Assembly (NCBI RefSeq): GCF_905220705.1
Contig: NZ_CAJNAT010000013.1
Span: forward strand, 1 to 64,000
Direction of reading: 5' to 3'
Length of the DNA: 64,000 bases
DNA from: Paraburkholderia domus
GTDB taxonomy: Bacteria > Pseudomonadota > Gammaproteobacteria > Burkholderiales > Burkholderiaceae
This document shows positions 23,609 to 32,504 of the stretch, piece by piece. Under the pieces are notes generated by a model. It saw nothing but the letters and a program-made list of their open reading frames with translations, did not search any database and was not told the origin of the DNA. The position numbers were made by a program, and so were the translations under genes. The first letter of the stretch is position 1; every line of letters starts with the position of its first letter.

Positions 23609-23677
23609 GGGTTTCCGGCTTGCGCTGAACGCGCGCCAAAACGCTGAAGAGCGAGAACCGACAGGAGACGAACCACA

Positions 23678-24985
23678 ATGGGATTGGATTTAGCCGAAAC
23701 CGGAAACGCCGATCCAGCTGGCGTGTCACGACGCTCACGGGCTTACCCGTGGGCTGTATTTGCGCTTGTACTTGGCCTGCTTCTTTCCGACTATATGTCG
23801 CGGCAGGTACTGAGCGCTGTGTTTCCTCAACTGAAGGCGGCGTGGACCCTGACTGATGCCCAACTGGGCAGCCTGAGCGGCGTTGTGGCGCTGATGGTCG
23901 GGATACTGACCATGCCATTGTCGCTACTGGCAGATCGCAGGGGCCGCGCGCGCAGCATCGCGCTGATGGCGGTGGTGTGGAGTGTCGCCACGCTGTGCTG
24001 CGGGTTCGCGGCAAACTATGGCCAGATGCTGGCTGCGCGGTTCTTTGTCGGCGTAGGCGAGGCGGCCTACGGCAGCGTTGGGCTGGCCGTCATCATGAGC
24101 GTCTTTCCGCCGAAGGTGCGCGCGACCCTGGCGGGCGCTTTCACCTCAGCGGGGATCTTCGGCGCGGTGCTCGGCACGGCACTGGGCGGCTCTGTTGCGA
24201 CCCACTACGGCTGGCGTGCGGCGTTCTCGGTGATGGCAGTCGTCGGGCTGGTCGTGACCGCCGTGTATAGCCTGACTGTCACGGAGCGCAGGTTGGCGCG
24301 CCACGTTCACCAGGGTGCGGCCGTGCGAAGCGGCGCAGGTCTTTCGGTCTGGGACACCCTTCACTCTGTTTTCGGCTCGCCTGCCCTGATCTGCGCTTAC
24401 CTCGGTGGTGGGCTTCAGTCCTTCGCGCTGTATTCACTGCTGGCCTGGATGCCGAGCTATCTCAACCGTTACTACGGGATGGCGCCGGGCAAGGCGGCCA
24501 TGGCTGCGGCCGGGATGTTCGTCCTGAGCGGTATCGGCATGACGCTCTGCGGCGTGCTCACTGACTGGGTGGGCCGTGGCGCGCCAGCCCGCAAGGTCTC
24601 ATTTGGCATCGGCTTTTGCCTGTTGTCGTGCGGGGTGCTCTCCATTGCGTTCCGCTTGCCTGCAGGCAATGCGCAGATCATCCTCATTGCGATCGGCGCA
24701 CTGGTGGCAGCCGGTCCGTGGGGGCCCGCCGGCGCGTCGGTCGCCAACCTCGCGAATCCCGTTGTTCACGCCACCGCTCTCGCGGTCCTTGCTCTCGCGT
24801 ACAACTTGATGGGCGCGGCTCCGGGTCCGTTCATTACCGGCGTGCTTGCGGACAAAGTCGGTTTGCTCGGCGCGCTTCAACTTGCGCAACTGGTATCCAT
24901 TCCGGCAGCCATGGCGTTTGCGCTGTGCCGGCGTACCTATCTGCGGGACCTGCCGGATACGGGGCGCCAAGGTCACCATTCCTGA
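23678..24985 (+). CDS. MFS transporter, paralogue 1
   Basis: A 435-residue, 12-helix major facilitator carrier of the inner membrane. The first helix has AVFALVLGLLLSDYMSRQVL, the loop 2-3 signature is LADRRGRARS, and helix 5 has GIFGAVLGTALGG. The ATG is preceded by AGGAGACG. It closely resembles the carrier at 27497-28816, which shares LLLSDYMSRQVL, GEAAYGSVG and LNRYYGMAPGKAA. Its position after an SDR suggests uptake of the substrate degraded by the surrounding enzymes, probably an organic acid. Direction and substrate are inferred from context only. Confidence 0.92.
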   Translation: MGLDLAETGNADPAGVSRRSRAYPWAVFALVLGLLLSDYMSRQVLSAVFPQLKAAWTLTDAQLGSLSGVVALMVGILTMPLSLLADRRGRARSIALMAVVWSVATLCCGFAANYGQMLAARFFVGVGEAAYGSVGLAVIMSVFPPKVRATLAGAFTSAGIFGAVLGTALGGSVATHYGWRAAFSVMAVVGLVVTAVYSLTVTERRLARHVHQGAAVRSGAGLSVWDTLHSVFGSPALICAYLGGGLQSFALYSLLAWMPSYLNRYYGMAPGKAAMAAAGMFVLSGIGMTLCGVLTDWVGRGAPARKVSFGIGFCLLSCGVLSIAFRLPAGNAQIILIAIGALVAAGPWGPAGASVANLANPVVHATALAVLALAYNLMGAAPGPFITGVLADKVGLLGALQLAQLVSIPAAMAFALCRRTYLRDLPDTGRQGHHS

Positions 24986-25078
24986 TGGTCGCGGCTCGCG
25001 AGGGGGCGAACGCTTCGAGGCCAGTCCGGCCCTCGCGACCTTCTATAGGCGCAGATGCCGTCACGAAGCCGTGCATGT

Positions 25079-26080
25079 TCACTTTCGATGGCGGCCACGC
25101 CACTCCCGGGGTGTCATCTGAAAACGCTTCTGGAACCAGACCGTAAACGCCCCCTGGTTGGTGTAGCCCAACAGGGCGGCGACCCGGCCGATGGGATAGC
25201 GTGGATTGAGCAGGTAACGCACAGCAAGATCACGCCGCACTTCTTCAACGATGCCCGAGAAACTGGCGCCGGCCGAATCAAGCTGGCGCTGCAGGGTGCG
25301 CACCGTCAGACTCAGTTGCCGCGCCACCATTTCGATTGAAGCCTGACCGAGGGGCAATAGCAGGTAAATCGTCTTGCGCACCTCCAGCACAACTGAATCC
25401 GCCGCCGTTTCGTTGAGCGGATTGGCGAGACTTTCCGCATACCGGACCAGCACGGGGTCTGCATTCGGGTTCGGATAATCGAGGTCCGCTGCCGCACAAA
25501 CGAATCCGTTGAAGTCGCTTTCAAACGTGATCGGACAGCCGAAGAAGCGGCGATGAAAAGTGAGATCGGGCGGCGCCGCATGGCTGAAGTGCACGCTGTG
25601 CGGTTTCCAGTGGGCGCCGAGGAGTGCGCTGGAATGACGGGATAGCACGCCGACTGCCAGTTCGATTGCCTGAACTGTCCGGGTGCCCGGTTCGGCGACA
25701 ATCTCTTCGCGAATCGTCACTGTGTCGCCGGTCGTTTCGACGTAAACACCTAGCGCTTCGTTGAGCAGATAGCGGTATTGGGCAGCCGCCAGCAGCACCT
25801 CACGCAGCGTGCGCTTGTGGGCGAGCAGAACGTTGACGACGCCGCTACCGAACTGCTGACGGGTTTGCGCGATCAGCAGCCCGAGTGTCGAACACGACGC
25901 TTTCTCCGCCGTCGCTTCGAGCAGCCGGCAGGCGCCGTCAGCCGGAATCCGCTCATCGGGGTTCGCCAGCGCCACGGCGTCGAGACCGACCTCCTGCACT
26001 AGCTCGTAGGGGTTGAGGCCCAAGCCTCTCGCAACGTCGAAATAGCCGCGCAATGTCGACGATCTCACCATGCTCTGCAT
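25079..26080 (-). CDS. AraC-family transcriptional regulator (Arabinose_bd type)
   Basis: A 333-residue regulator. The start ATG at 26080 has AAGGAGACC upstream and was preferred to an upstream in-frame ATG. The N-terminal ligand-binding-like domain begins RGYFDVARGLGLNPYELVQE. The C-terminal double helix-turn-helix contains YPIGRVAALLGYTNQGAFTV and FQKRFQMTPREWRG. It lies between the two MFS genes and is divergent from the BKACE gene, with a 207-bp shared intergenic region. It is therefore the likely regulator of BKACE and the downstream operon. It is only distantly similar to the AraC protein at 11597-12643. Confidence 0.9.
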   Translation of the reverse strand: MQSMVRSSTLRGYFDVARGLGLNPYELVQEVGLDAVALANPDERIPADGACRLLEATAEKASCSTLGLLIAQTRQQFGSGVVNVLLAHKRTLREVLLAAAQYRYLLNEALGVYVETTGDTVTIREEIVAEPGTRTVQAIELAVGVLSRHSSALLGAHWKPHSVHFSHAAPPDLTFHRRFFGCPITFESDFNGFVCAAADLDYPNPNADPVLVRYAESLANPLNETAADSVVLEVRKTIYLLLPLGQASIEMVARQLSLTVRTLQRQLDSAGASFSGIVEEVRRDLAVRYLLNPRYPIGRVAALLGYTNQGAFTVWFQKRFQMTPREWRGRHRK

Positions 26081-26287
26081 CCGGTCTCCTTCCTCTTTCG
26101 ACGCGCGAAGCCCCTTTAGCGTGGGATTAGTGTTAACGCGCAGTGTCGTCAAATCATAAAACAATGTCACCAAAAACGAAATCCGTATCGACGGATTGCC
26201 GTATCTTGGCTGGACTGATCCACCTCCCGTTGCGCCGACCTGGACCGGACGCGGAGGTCAATCATCCAACTATTTCTGGAGGAAACG

Positions 26288-27343
26288 ATGCAATTTCTCG
26301 ACGACTCGCTGCACCCGGAGAATCAGGACAAGGTAGTCATCACCGTCGCACCGTACGGCCCGGAATGGGCGCCGGAAGACTTTCCCGAAGATATTCCGGT
26401 GACGATGGACGAGCAGATCCAGAAGGCCGTCGATTGCTACAACGCCGGCGCGACCGTGCTGCACCTGCACGTGCGTGAACTGGATGGGAAGGGCTCCAAG
26501 CGCCTGTCGAAGTTCAATGAGCTGATCGCGGGCGTGCGCGCTGTCGTTCCGGACATGATCATCCAGGTGGGCGGCTCGATTTCGTTTGCACCGGAAGACG
26601 ACGGCCAGGCCGCGAAGTGGCTGTCCGACGACACGCGTCACATGCTGGCCGATCTCGACCCGAAGCCCGACCAGGTGACCGTCGCGATCAACACCACGCA
26701 GATGAACATCATGGAGTTGCTCTATCCGGAGTATCTGGAAGGCACGTCGCTGGCCAATCCTGCGCTCATGGCTGCGTATAGCGAAATGACGGTGCCGGCG
26801 GGTCCGGCCTGGGTTGAGGAGCACCTGCGCCGCCTGCAAGCCTCGGGCATCCAGCCGCACTTCCAGCTCACCGGCATCCATGCGCTCGAAACGCTCGACC
26901 GCCTGGTGCGCAAGGGCGTCTACAAGGGGCCGCTGAACCTGACGTGGATCGGCATCGGCGGCGGCTTTGACGGTCCGAACCCGCACAACTTCTTCAACTT
27001 CGTCCACCGTGCGCCGGACGGCGGCACGGTCACGGCTGAGTCGTTGCTGAAGAACGTCCTGCCGTTCAACATGATGGCGATGGCCATGGGCTTGCACCCG
27101 CGCTGCGGCATCGAGGACACGATCATCGACCAGCACGGCAACCGCATGAGCTCAGTGCAGCAGATCGAACAGTGCGTGCGCGTGGCCCGCGAACTGGGCC
27201 GTGAGATTGCGAACGGCAAGGAAGCGCGCGAGATCTACAAGATCGGCGTGCAGTACAAGACCGTCGACGAGACACTCGCGGCTAACGGCATGGCACCGAA
27301 CCGGAAGGCAGGCGTGAAGAACCTGCCGCTGCGCGCGGCGTAA
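26288..27343 (+). CDS. BKACE family beta-keto acid cleavage enzyme (DUF849)
   Basis: A 351-residue TIM-barrel enzyme. BKACE proteins react a beta-keto acid with acetyl-CoA to give acetoacetate and a new CoA ester; Kce, the 3-keto-5-aminohexanoate cleavage enzyme, is the type member. The zinc-binding His pair is in ATVLHLHVREL. VQVGGSI-type (IIQVGGSISF), QLTGIHALETL and GGFDGPNPHNFFNF are further barrel elements. It is longer than many members (about 270-310 residues), with additions near the N-terminus and a C-terminal tail (KAGVKNLPLRAA). ATG 26288 has GGAGGAA upstream. It is divergent from an AraC gene. The keto-acid specificity cannot be read from the sequence. Confidence 0.9.
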   Translation: MQFLDDSLHPENQDKVVITVAPYGPEWAPEDFPEDIPVTMDEQIQKAVDCYNAGATVLHLHVRELDGKGSKRLSKFNELIAGVRAVVPDMIIQVGGSISFAPEDDGQAAKWLSDDTRHMLADLDPKPDQVTVAINTTQMNIMELLYPEYLEGTSLANPALMAAYSEMTVPAGPAWVEEHLRRLQASGIQPHFQLTGIHALETLDRLVRKGVYKGPLNLTWIGIGGGFDGPNPHNFFNFVHRAPDGGTVTAESLLKNVLPFNMMAMAMGLHPRCGIEDTIIDQHGNRMSSVQQIEQCVRVARELGREIANGKEAREIYKIGVQYKTVDETLAANGMAPNRKAGVKNLPLRAA

Positions 27344-27496
27344 TAAGGCGGTACTCGCCATCGGCATGACATGTCGTGCAGGTGGCGATTGAGGGAGGAG
27401 ACCCCCGGCTCACAGCTGGGGAGCGGCACACATATCGGCCCCTTTTGCCCGTTACGGGAAAAGGGAGCCGGACGCGCCACACCAGAAGGAGACGAA

Positions 27497-28816
27497 ATGC
27501 TTTTACAGCATGCTGAGCCCACAACGGCCGATGCTTCGGCGACGCAATCGGACATCCCCGCCTACGCGTGGGTGGTATGCGCGCTCACGGTCGGTCTGCT
27601 GCTTTCCGACTATATGTCGCGCCAGGTGTTGAACGCGGTCTTTCCGTTTATCAAGTCCGCCTGGAACCTCTCTGACACGAAGCTCGGTTCGCTCAGCAGC
27701 GTCGTGGCACTGATGGTCGGCGTACTGACCTTTCCGCTTTCGGTTCTCGCGGATCGCTGGGGCCGCGTCAAGAGCATCGTACTGATGGCGGCGCTGTGGA
27801 GTCTCGCGACCCTCGGGTGTGCCATCTCGAGCACTTACGGTGAGATGTTGCTCGCGCGTGCGTGCGTCGGTATCGGCGAAGCGGCCTACGGAAGTGTGGG
27901 TATCGCGCTCGTCCTGAGCATTTTTCCGCCGCGTCTGCGCGCCACCCTCACAGCCACTTTCATGGCAGGTGGAGCGTTTGGCTCCGTGATGGGCATGGCG
28001 CTGGGCGGCGCGGTCGCGAACAGCCTTGGCTGGCGCTGGTCGTTCGGCGCAATGGCCTGCGTCGGGATCGCGCTCGTTGTGATTTACCGTCTCGTCGTCA
28101 CGGAAAAGAGGCTGGCTTTACTGCAGCCAGTGATCGCGGGGCAGAAGAGTAACCTCGGCGTGCGCATGAGCTTCCGTGCGCTGATGAAGGGGCTGTTTTC
28201 CACGAAGTCCGTCGTTTGCGCCTACGTGGGTAGCGGTATGCATCTGCTCGTCCCGGCGGCCGTGTGGTCCTGGATGCCGAGCTTCCTGAATCGCTACTAC
28301 GGCATGGCGCCTGGTAAAGCGGCCGTGCATGGCGCGGTGTTCGTGCTCGTGACCGGCCTTGGCATGATCGCGTGCGGAAGCCTCTCCGACCATCTCAACA
28401 GGAAGGGTGTACAAAGAAAGTGGCTGACCGCGATCGTGTACTGCCTGTTGTGCAGCGTTCTGCTCGGCATCGCTTTCCACCTGCCGCCCGGCGGGTTGCA
28501 GCTCTTCCTGATCGGTTGCGGCATGTTCTTCTGTGCTGGCGCGACGGGGCCTTCGGGTGCCATGGTGGCGAACCTTACCCCACCGTCGATCCACGCGTCG
28601 GCATTCGCCACCCTGACACTGGCCAACAACCTGTTGGGGCTGGCGCCCGCGGCTATCCTCACGGGCATCGTCGCAGACCGGATCGGCCTCGTCGGCGCCT
28701 TGCAACTGGTCCCGCTTGCACCGCTGCTCGCGGCGGTCGCGTTTGCCATCGGCCGTTGCAGCTACAAGCGCGACCTTGACCTCGTGAATGCACTGCGTGA
28801 GAAGGCCACGCTCTGA
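27497..28816 (+). CDS. MFS transporter, paralogue 2
   Basis: A 439-residue inner-membrane carrier with 12 predicted helices. ATG 27497 follows AAGGAGACGAA; the longer upstream frame is not conserved in character. Key segments are VVCALTVGLLLSDYMSRQVL, LADRWGRVKS and GEAAYGSVGIALVLSIFPPR. It is a paralogue of the carrier at 23678-24985. A gap of 153 bp separates it from BKACE, and the gap contains a hairpin around 27412-27431 (CCCC...GGGG). Its proximity to BKACE points to uptake of that pathway's substrate or a related acid. Confidence 0.92.
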   Translation: MLLQHAEPTTADASATQSDIPAYAWVVCALTVGLLLSDYMSRQVLNAVFPFIKSAWNLSDTKLGSLSSVVALMVGVLTFPLSVLADRWGRVKSIVLMAALWSLATLGCAISSTYGEMLLARACVGIGEAAYGSVGIALVLSIFPPRLRATLTATFMAGGAFGSVMGMALGGAVANSLGWRWSFGAMACVGIALVVIYRLVVTEKRLALLQPVIAGQKSNLGVRMSFRALMKGLFSTKSVVCAYVGSGMHLLVPAAVWSWMPSFLNRYYGMAPGKAAVHGAVFVLVTGLGMIACGSLSDHLNRKGVQRKWLTAIVYCLLCSVLLGIAFHLPPGGLQLFLIGCGMFFCAGATGPSGAMVANLTPPSIHASAFATLTLANNLLGLAPAAILTGIVADRIGLVGALQLVPLAPLLAAVAFAIGRCSYKRDLDLVNALREKATL

Positions 28817-29004
28817 GCGGCTTCTTCGCGCTTGCCGCGTCGTCCGCATGGTGAAGCGGCGGCGCGGTCTGGTTAAGTTTGGCTAAGTTTGAATAAGGCA
28901 GTACCTGGACACTATGCGGTAATCGACGCCTGCGCCCGGACGTGATGGTCCTCCAGCAGGCGCATTCCCTTTCTGTAAATCGAGAAACAACTGGAGAACG
29001 AATC

Positions 29005-29985
29005 ATGGCGAAAGCAGTCCGCTTTCATGAAACCGGTGGCCCGGAGGTCTTGCGTTACGAAGACGTTGAAGTAGGGGACCCGGGCCCGGGCCAGGTTCGC
29101 CTGCGCCATGAGGCAGTGGGCCTGAATTTCGCGGACACCTATTTCCGCTCCGGACTGTATCCGGTTCCGCTGCCTGCCGGCATGGGTGTCGAGGCAGCCG
29201 GTGTGGTCGAAGCAGTGGGCGAGGGCGTGACGAATGTCGCGGTAGGCGATCGTGTCACCTATACGGGCTTTATCAACACACTTGGCGCCTACAGCACGGA
29301 GCGCCTTTGTCCGGCCGCACCGCTGATCAAGCTGCCTGAAGGCATTACCTGCGAGACGGCGGCTGCGATGACCATGCGCGGCTTGACCTCGTCGTATCTG
29401 ATGCGGCGCATCTATGATTTCAAACCCGGCAATACCATTCTGCTCCATGCTGCCGCGGGCGGCGTCGGGCTGATCGTATCGCAGTGGGCCAAGCTGCTGG
29501 GGCTCACGGTGATCGGCACCGTGTCGAGCGAAGCGAAGGCGGAAGTCGCCCGCGCGCACGGCTGCGAACACACCATCAACTACAGCCACGAAGATGTCGC
29601 CAAACGCGTGCGCGAGCTGACCGACGGCGTCGGGGTCAATGTCGTTTTCGACAGCGTCGGCAAGGACACCTTCGAAGCAACCCTGGATTCGGTCAAGCGT
29701 CGCGGCCTCATTGTTTGCGTCGGCACGGCATCGGGGCCGATTCCGGCATTCAATCCGCAGATCCTGGCGATGAAGGGATCGCCGTATCTGACCCGTCCCG
29801 CGCTCGCCGACTATATTGCCGACCCCGCTGAAAAAGCGGACCTGGCCGGCGAAATCTTCGGCCACGTTGCGGCTGGCCGTATCAAGATCGAGATCAATCA
29901 GCGCTATGCGCTCGAGGATGCCTCGCAAGCGCACCGTGATGTCGAATCGCGCAAGACGACCGGCTCGTCGGTCTTTGTCATCTAA
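29005..29985 (+). CDS. Quinone oxidoreductase (zeta-crystallin type, MDR family)
   Basis: A 326-residue NADPH-dependent oxidoreductase of the zinc-free MDR group. It begins AKAVRFHETGGPEVLRYEDV, has the conserved NFADTYFRSG stretch, and shows the nucleotide-binding AAAGGVGLIVSQWAKLLG at about 147-164. No structural-zinc Cys cluster is present, as expected for QOR. ATG 29005 has CTGGAG upstream and was preferred to an in-frame ATG at 28942. It is the first gene of a compact six-gene set extending to 34133, with only 10 bp to the next gene. It probably reduces an enoyl or quinone-like intermediate. Confidence 0.92.
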   Translation: MAKAVRFHETGGPEVLRYEDVEVGDPGPGQVRLRHEAVGLNFADTYFRSGLYPVPLPAGMGVEAAGVVEAVGEGVTNVAVGDRVTYTGFINTLGAYSTERLCPAAPLIKLPEGITCETAAAMTMRGLTSSYLMRRIYDFKPGNTILLHAAAGGVGLIVSQWAKLLGLTVIGTVSSEAKAEVARAHGCEHTINYSHEDVAKRVRELTDGVGVNVVFDSVGKDTFEATLDSVKRRGLIVCVGTASGPIPAFNPQILAMKGSPYLTRPALADYIADPAEKADLAGEIFGHVAAGRIKIEINQRYALEDASQAHRDVESRKTTGSSVFVI

Positions 29986-29995
29986 GGAGGGCGCC

Positions 29996-30844
29996 ATGCA
30001 TGTCGAACAACTCACCAACGCCATCGGCGCCGAACTGGTGGGCGTCAAGCTCGCCGACGCGATTCACGACGACGGTCTCTTTGCCGAGATCCGGACGAAC
30101 CTGCTAAAGCACCGCGTCCTGTTCCTGCGCGATCAGGACATTAGCCGTGCTGAGCATGTCGCTTTCGCGCGCCGCTTCGGCGAGCTGGAAGACCATCCGG
30201 TCGCGGGCAGCGATCCTGAGCATCCGGGCCTCGTGCGGATTTACAAGACGCCCGACCGGCCCAACGACCGCTACGAAAATTCGTGGCATTCGGATGCCAC
30301 CTGGCGTGAAGCGCCTCCGTTCGGCGCTGTGCTGCGCTGTGTGGAATGCCCGCCCGTTGGCGGCGACACGATCTGGGCGAACATGGTGCTCGCGTACGAG
30401 AACCTGCCCGCGCACGTGAAGGAGCAGATCGCCGAGCTGTACGCGCGTCACAGTATCGAGGCGAGTTTCGGTGCGGCGATGCCGATCGAGAAGCGGCATG
30501 CTTTGAAAGCGCAATATCCCGATGCCGAGCATCCGGTCGTGCGCACGCACCCCGAGACGGGCGAGAAAGTGCTGTTTGTGAATGCGTTCACGACGCACAT
30601 CACGAATTACCACACGCCGGCGCGCGTGCGCTTCGGCCAGGACGCCAATCCGGGCGCGTCTGATCTGCTCCGCTATCTCATCAGCCAGGCTTACATCCCG
30701 GAGCACCAGGTGCGCTGGCGCTGGAAGCCGAACAGCATCGCGATATGGGACAACCGCAGCACGCAGCACTACGCGGTGATGGATTACGCGCCGTGCCATC
30801 GCAAGATGGAGCGAGCCGGAATTATTGGCGACAAGCCGTATTAA
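29996..30844 (+). CDS. TauD/TfdA-family Fe(II)/2-oxoglutarate dioxygenase
   Basis: A 282-residue non-haem iron dioxygenase that hydroxylates its substrate using 2-oxoglutarate and oxygen, often breaking C-S, C-O or C-N bonds. The iron-binding HxD is in ENSWHSDATW and the distal His in STQHYAVMDY. The 2-oxoglutarate-contacting Arg is probably in the closing CHRKMERAGI. TAAGGAGG leads to ATG 29996, 10 bp after the quinone oxidoreductase. It resembles TfdA-like enzymes in length and motif spacing, but the substrate is unknown. The presence of a CoA ligase, Rieske protein and hydrolase in the same operon suggests opening of a catabolic route. Confidence 0.92.
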   Translation: MHVEQLTNAIGAELVGVKLADAIHDDGLFAEIRTNLLKHRVLFLRDQDISRAEHVAFARRFGELEDHPVAGSDPEHPGLVRIYKTPDRPNDRYENSWHSDATWREAPPFGAVLRCVECPPVGGDTIWANMVLAYENLPAHVKEQIAELYARHSIEASFGAAMPIEKRHALKAQYPDAEHPVVRTHPETGEKVLFVNAFTTHITNYHTPARVRFGQDANPGASDLLRYLISQAYIPEHQVRWRWKPNSIAIWDNRSTQHYAVMDYAPCHRKMERAGIIGDKPY

Positions 30845-30862
30845 CCTGAAGGACTCAGCGTC

Positions 30863-31423
30863 GTGACGCTCAATACCGACCCTACCATTCTTATCGTGCC
30901 CGGCCTTCGTGACCATGTGGCCGAACACTGGCAGACACTGCTGCAGGCTCGCCTTCCCAAAGCGGCTTCGGTGCCTCCGCTCGAGCACGACAAGCTCAGC
31001 TGCGCGGCGCGCGTCGCGGCGCTGGACGAGGCCATCGCGAAGATCGATGGCCCGATCGTACTGGTCGCTCACAGCGCCGGCGTCATGATTACCGTGCACT
31101 GGGCGCAGCACCACAACCGCCCGATCCAGGGCGCGCTGCTTGCCACACCGGCGGACCTGGAAGTACCGATGCCCGCCGGTTATCCGGCGCTGGACGTGCT
31201 CAAAGAACACGGGTGGCTGCCGGTCCCGCGCAAACCGCTGCCGTTTCCGAGCATTGTTGGCGCGAGCCGCAACGATCCGCTCGCGGCGTTTGATCGCGCG
31301 GCCAACATGGCCGCGGACTGGGGCAGCCGTCTCGTCGACCTCGGCGAAGTGGGGCACCTGAACCCCGCGGCTGGTTATGGCGAGTGGCCGCAGGCGGAGA
31401 CCTTGATTCGTGAGCTTCTCTGA
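30863..31423 (+). CDS. RBBP9/YdeN-family alpha/beta hydrolase
   Basis: A 186-residue small serine hydrolase. The nucleophile is the Ser in VLVAHSAGVM at about residue 72. The family N-terminus TILIVPGLRDHVAEHWQ and the His in GEVGHLNPAAGYGEWP are present, and the Asp is in ASRNDPLAAF. The start is GTG at 30863, after GAAGGACT. It lies 18 bp after the dioxygenase and 1 bp before the DsbA-like gene, so it is in the operon. Esterase or amidase action on a pathway intermediate is possible. Family members also include proteins with no known substrate. Confidence 0.88.
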   Translation: MTLNTDPTILIVPGLRDHVAEHWQTLLQARLPKAASVPPLEHDKLSCAARVAALDEAIAKIDGPIVLVAHSAGVMITVHWAQHHNRPIQGALLATPADLEVPMPAGYPALDVLKEHGWLPVPRKPLPFPSIVGASRNDPLAAFDRAANMAADWGSRLVDLGEVGHLNPAAGYGEWPQAETLIRELL

Positions 31424-31424
31424 C

Positions 31425-32135
31425 ATGGCGTGCACAACGGAGCAGGGCACGGTGGTGAGCAAAAGCGCGTCGGTGACGGTCGATGTCCACTTCGACTTTG
31501 TCTGCCCGTGGTGCCTGATTGGCAAGCGCAATCTCGATGCTGCCGTCAGCCGCATCGCAGGCTTGCGTCCGGACGTCAGCGTCAAGTTGCGATGGCACTC
31601 GCATCAGTTGCTGCCCGATACGCCTGTCGGCGGGGTTCCTTACCAGGCGTTCTATGTGGCCCGTCTGGGGAGTCCGGGCGCGGTTGCCGCACGGCGCGCG
31701 CAGGTTCAGGAGGCCGCTCGCGCAGCCGGCATCGAACTGGCGTTTGACAGGATCGAGGTGATGCCCAACACGCGGGCGGCGCACAAACTCGTTGCATGGG
31801 CCACAACCACGAACACAGGCGCGGCATGTAAGCCCGCGTTGCTGATCGACCGGTTGTTCACAGGCTATTTCATGGACGGCGAAGACATCGGCAACCCGGA
31901 CACGCTCGCGCGAATTGGCCTCGCTTGCGGTCTGGACGCCGCGGGTCTTGCTGAACATCTCACGACGTCACAGCGAGACGACAACGTGGCGTTACCGCGT
32001 TCACCGCAGGCTGATCATGTCAGGGGTGTACCGCATTTTGTGATTAATTCGGCACTGTCGCTGTCTGGGGCGTACTCGCCCGGTGCGATCGTGGATGCCA
32101 TGTTGCGTTCGATTGACGATCAGGAGAGCAGATAA
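31425..32135 (+). CDS. DsbA-family oxidoreductase (FrnE-like)
   Basis: About 236 residues, a thioredoxin fold with a helical insert and no signal peptide, so cytoplasmic. The redox motif is CPWC in VHFDFVCPWCLIGKRNLD. A conserved cis-Pro region precedes the end (VRGVPHFVINSALSLSGAYS). FrnE-like and 2-hydroxychromene-2-carboxylate isomerase-like proteins share this fold and occur in aromatic or polyketide pathways. The start is uncertain: GTG 31410 overlapping the hydrolase, ATG 31425 just after its stop, or GTG 31455. It overlaps the Rieske gene at TAATG. It could be a thiol oxidoreductase or a glutathione-dependent isomerase. Confidence 0.88.
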   Translation: MACTTEQGTVVSKSASVTVDVHFDFVCPWCLIGKRNLDAAVSRIAGLRPDVSVKLRWHSHQLLPDTPVGGVPYQAFYVARLGSPGAVAARRAQVQEAARAAGIELAFDRIEVMPNTRAAHKLVAWATTTNTGAACKPALLIDRLFTGYFMDGEDIGNPDTLARIGLACGLDAAGLAEHLTTSQRDDNVALPRSPQADHVRGVPHFVINSALSLSGAYSPGAIVDAMLRSIDDQESR

Positions 32136-32479
32136 TGTCACGCCAGATACCGGTCGGATCGGCCGATGAACTCGCGCCGGGACAGCGCAAACTCGTCTTC
32201 GTCGATGGCCGCAGCGTTGTGCTCTTCAATATCGACGGTGGGCTCTACGCCGTCGAAAACACCTGTCCGCACAATGGCGCATCGCTTGCAGGCGGCCAAC
32301 TCGAGGGGCGCCTGCTTCGCTGTCCCGCCCACGGGCTTCGTTTCGACGTCACGACAGGTTGCATGCCGGGAAAGGGCGGTCTGAATCTTGCGACTTGTCC
32401 CGTCCGCAACGTCGCCGGTACGCTCGAACTCACCGTCGACGACACGCCGGCAAGTCCGTGTCACGCACAGCTAAGCTGA
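32135..32479 (+). CDS. Rieske [2Fe-2S] ferredoxin
   Basis: A 114-residue soluble Rieske protein. The two cluster-binding motifs are CPHNGASL (Cys, His) at about 44-51 and CPAHGLRFD (Cys, His) at about 63-71, with the expected spacing. It resembles NirD- or bedB-type small ferredoxins that feed electrons to oxygenases. Its start overlaps the DsbA-family stop codon (TAATG), which indicates translational coupling. No Rieske oxygenase large subunit is in the operon, so its partner is unclear. The TauD-type enzyme does not normally need a ferredoxin, which makes the pairing unusual. Confidence 0.92.
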   Translation: MSRQIPVGSADELAPGQRKLVFVDGRSVVLFNIDGGLYAVENTCPHNGASLAGGQLEGRLLRCPAHGLRFDVTTGCMPGKGGLNLATCPVRNVAGTLELTVDDTPASPCHAQLS

Positions 32480-32504
32480 ATCTGGAAAAATCAGGAAGGT
32501 ACCC

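Noticed and set aside
30104..31585. 493-codon minus-strand frame opposite the dioxygenase and hydrolase genes
   Set aside because: Both plus-strand genes have catalytic motifs and tight operon spacing. The antisense protein is Arg/His-rich without any recognisable domain.
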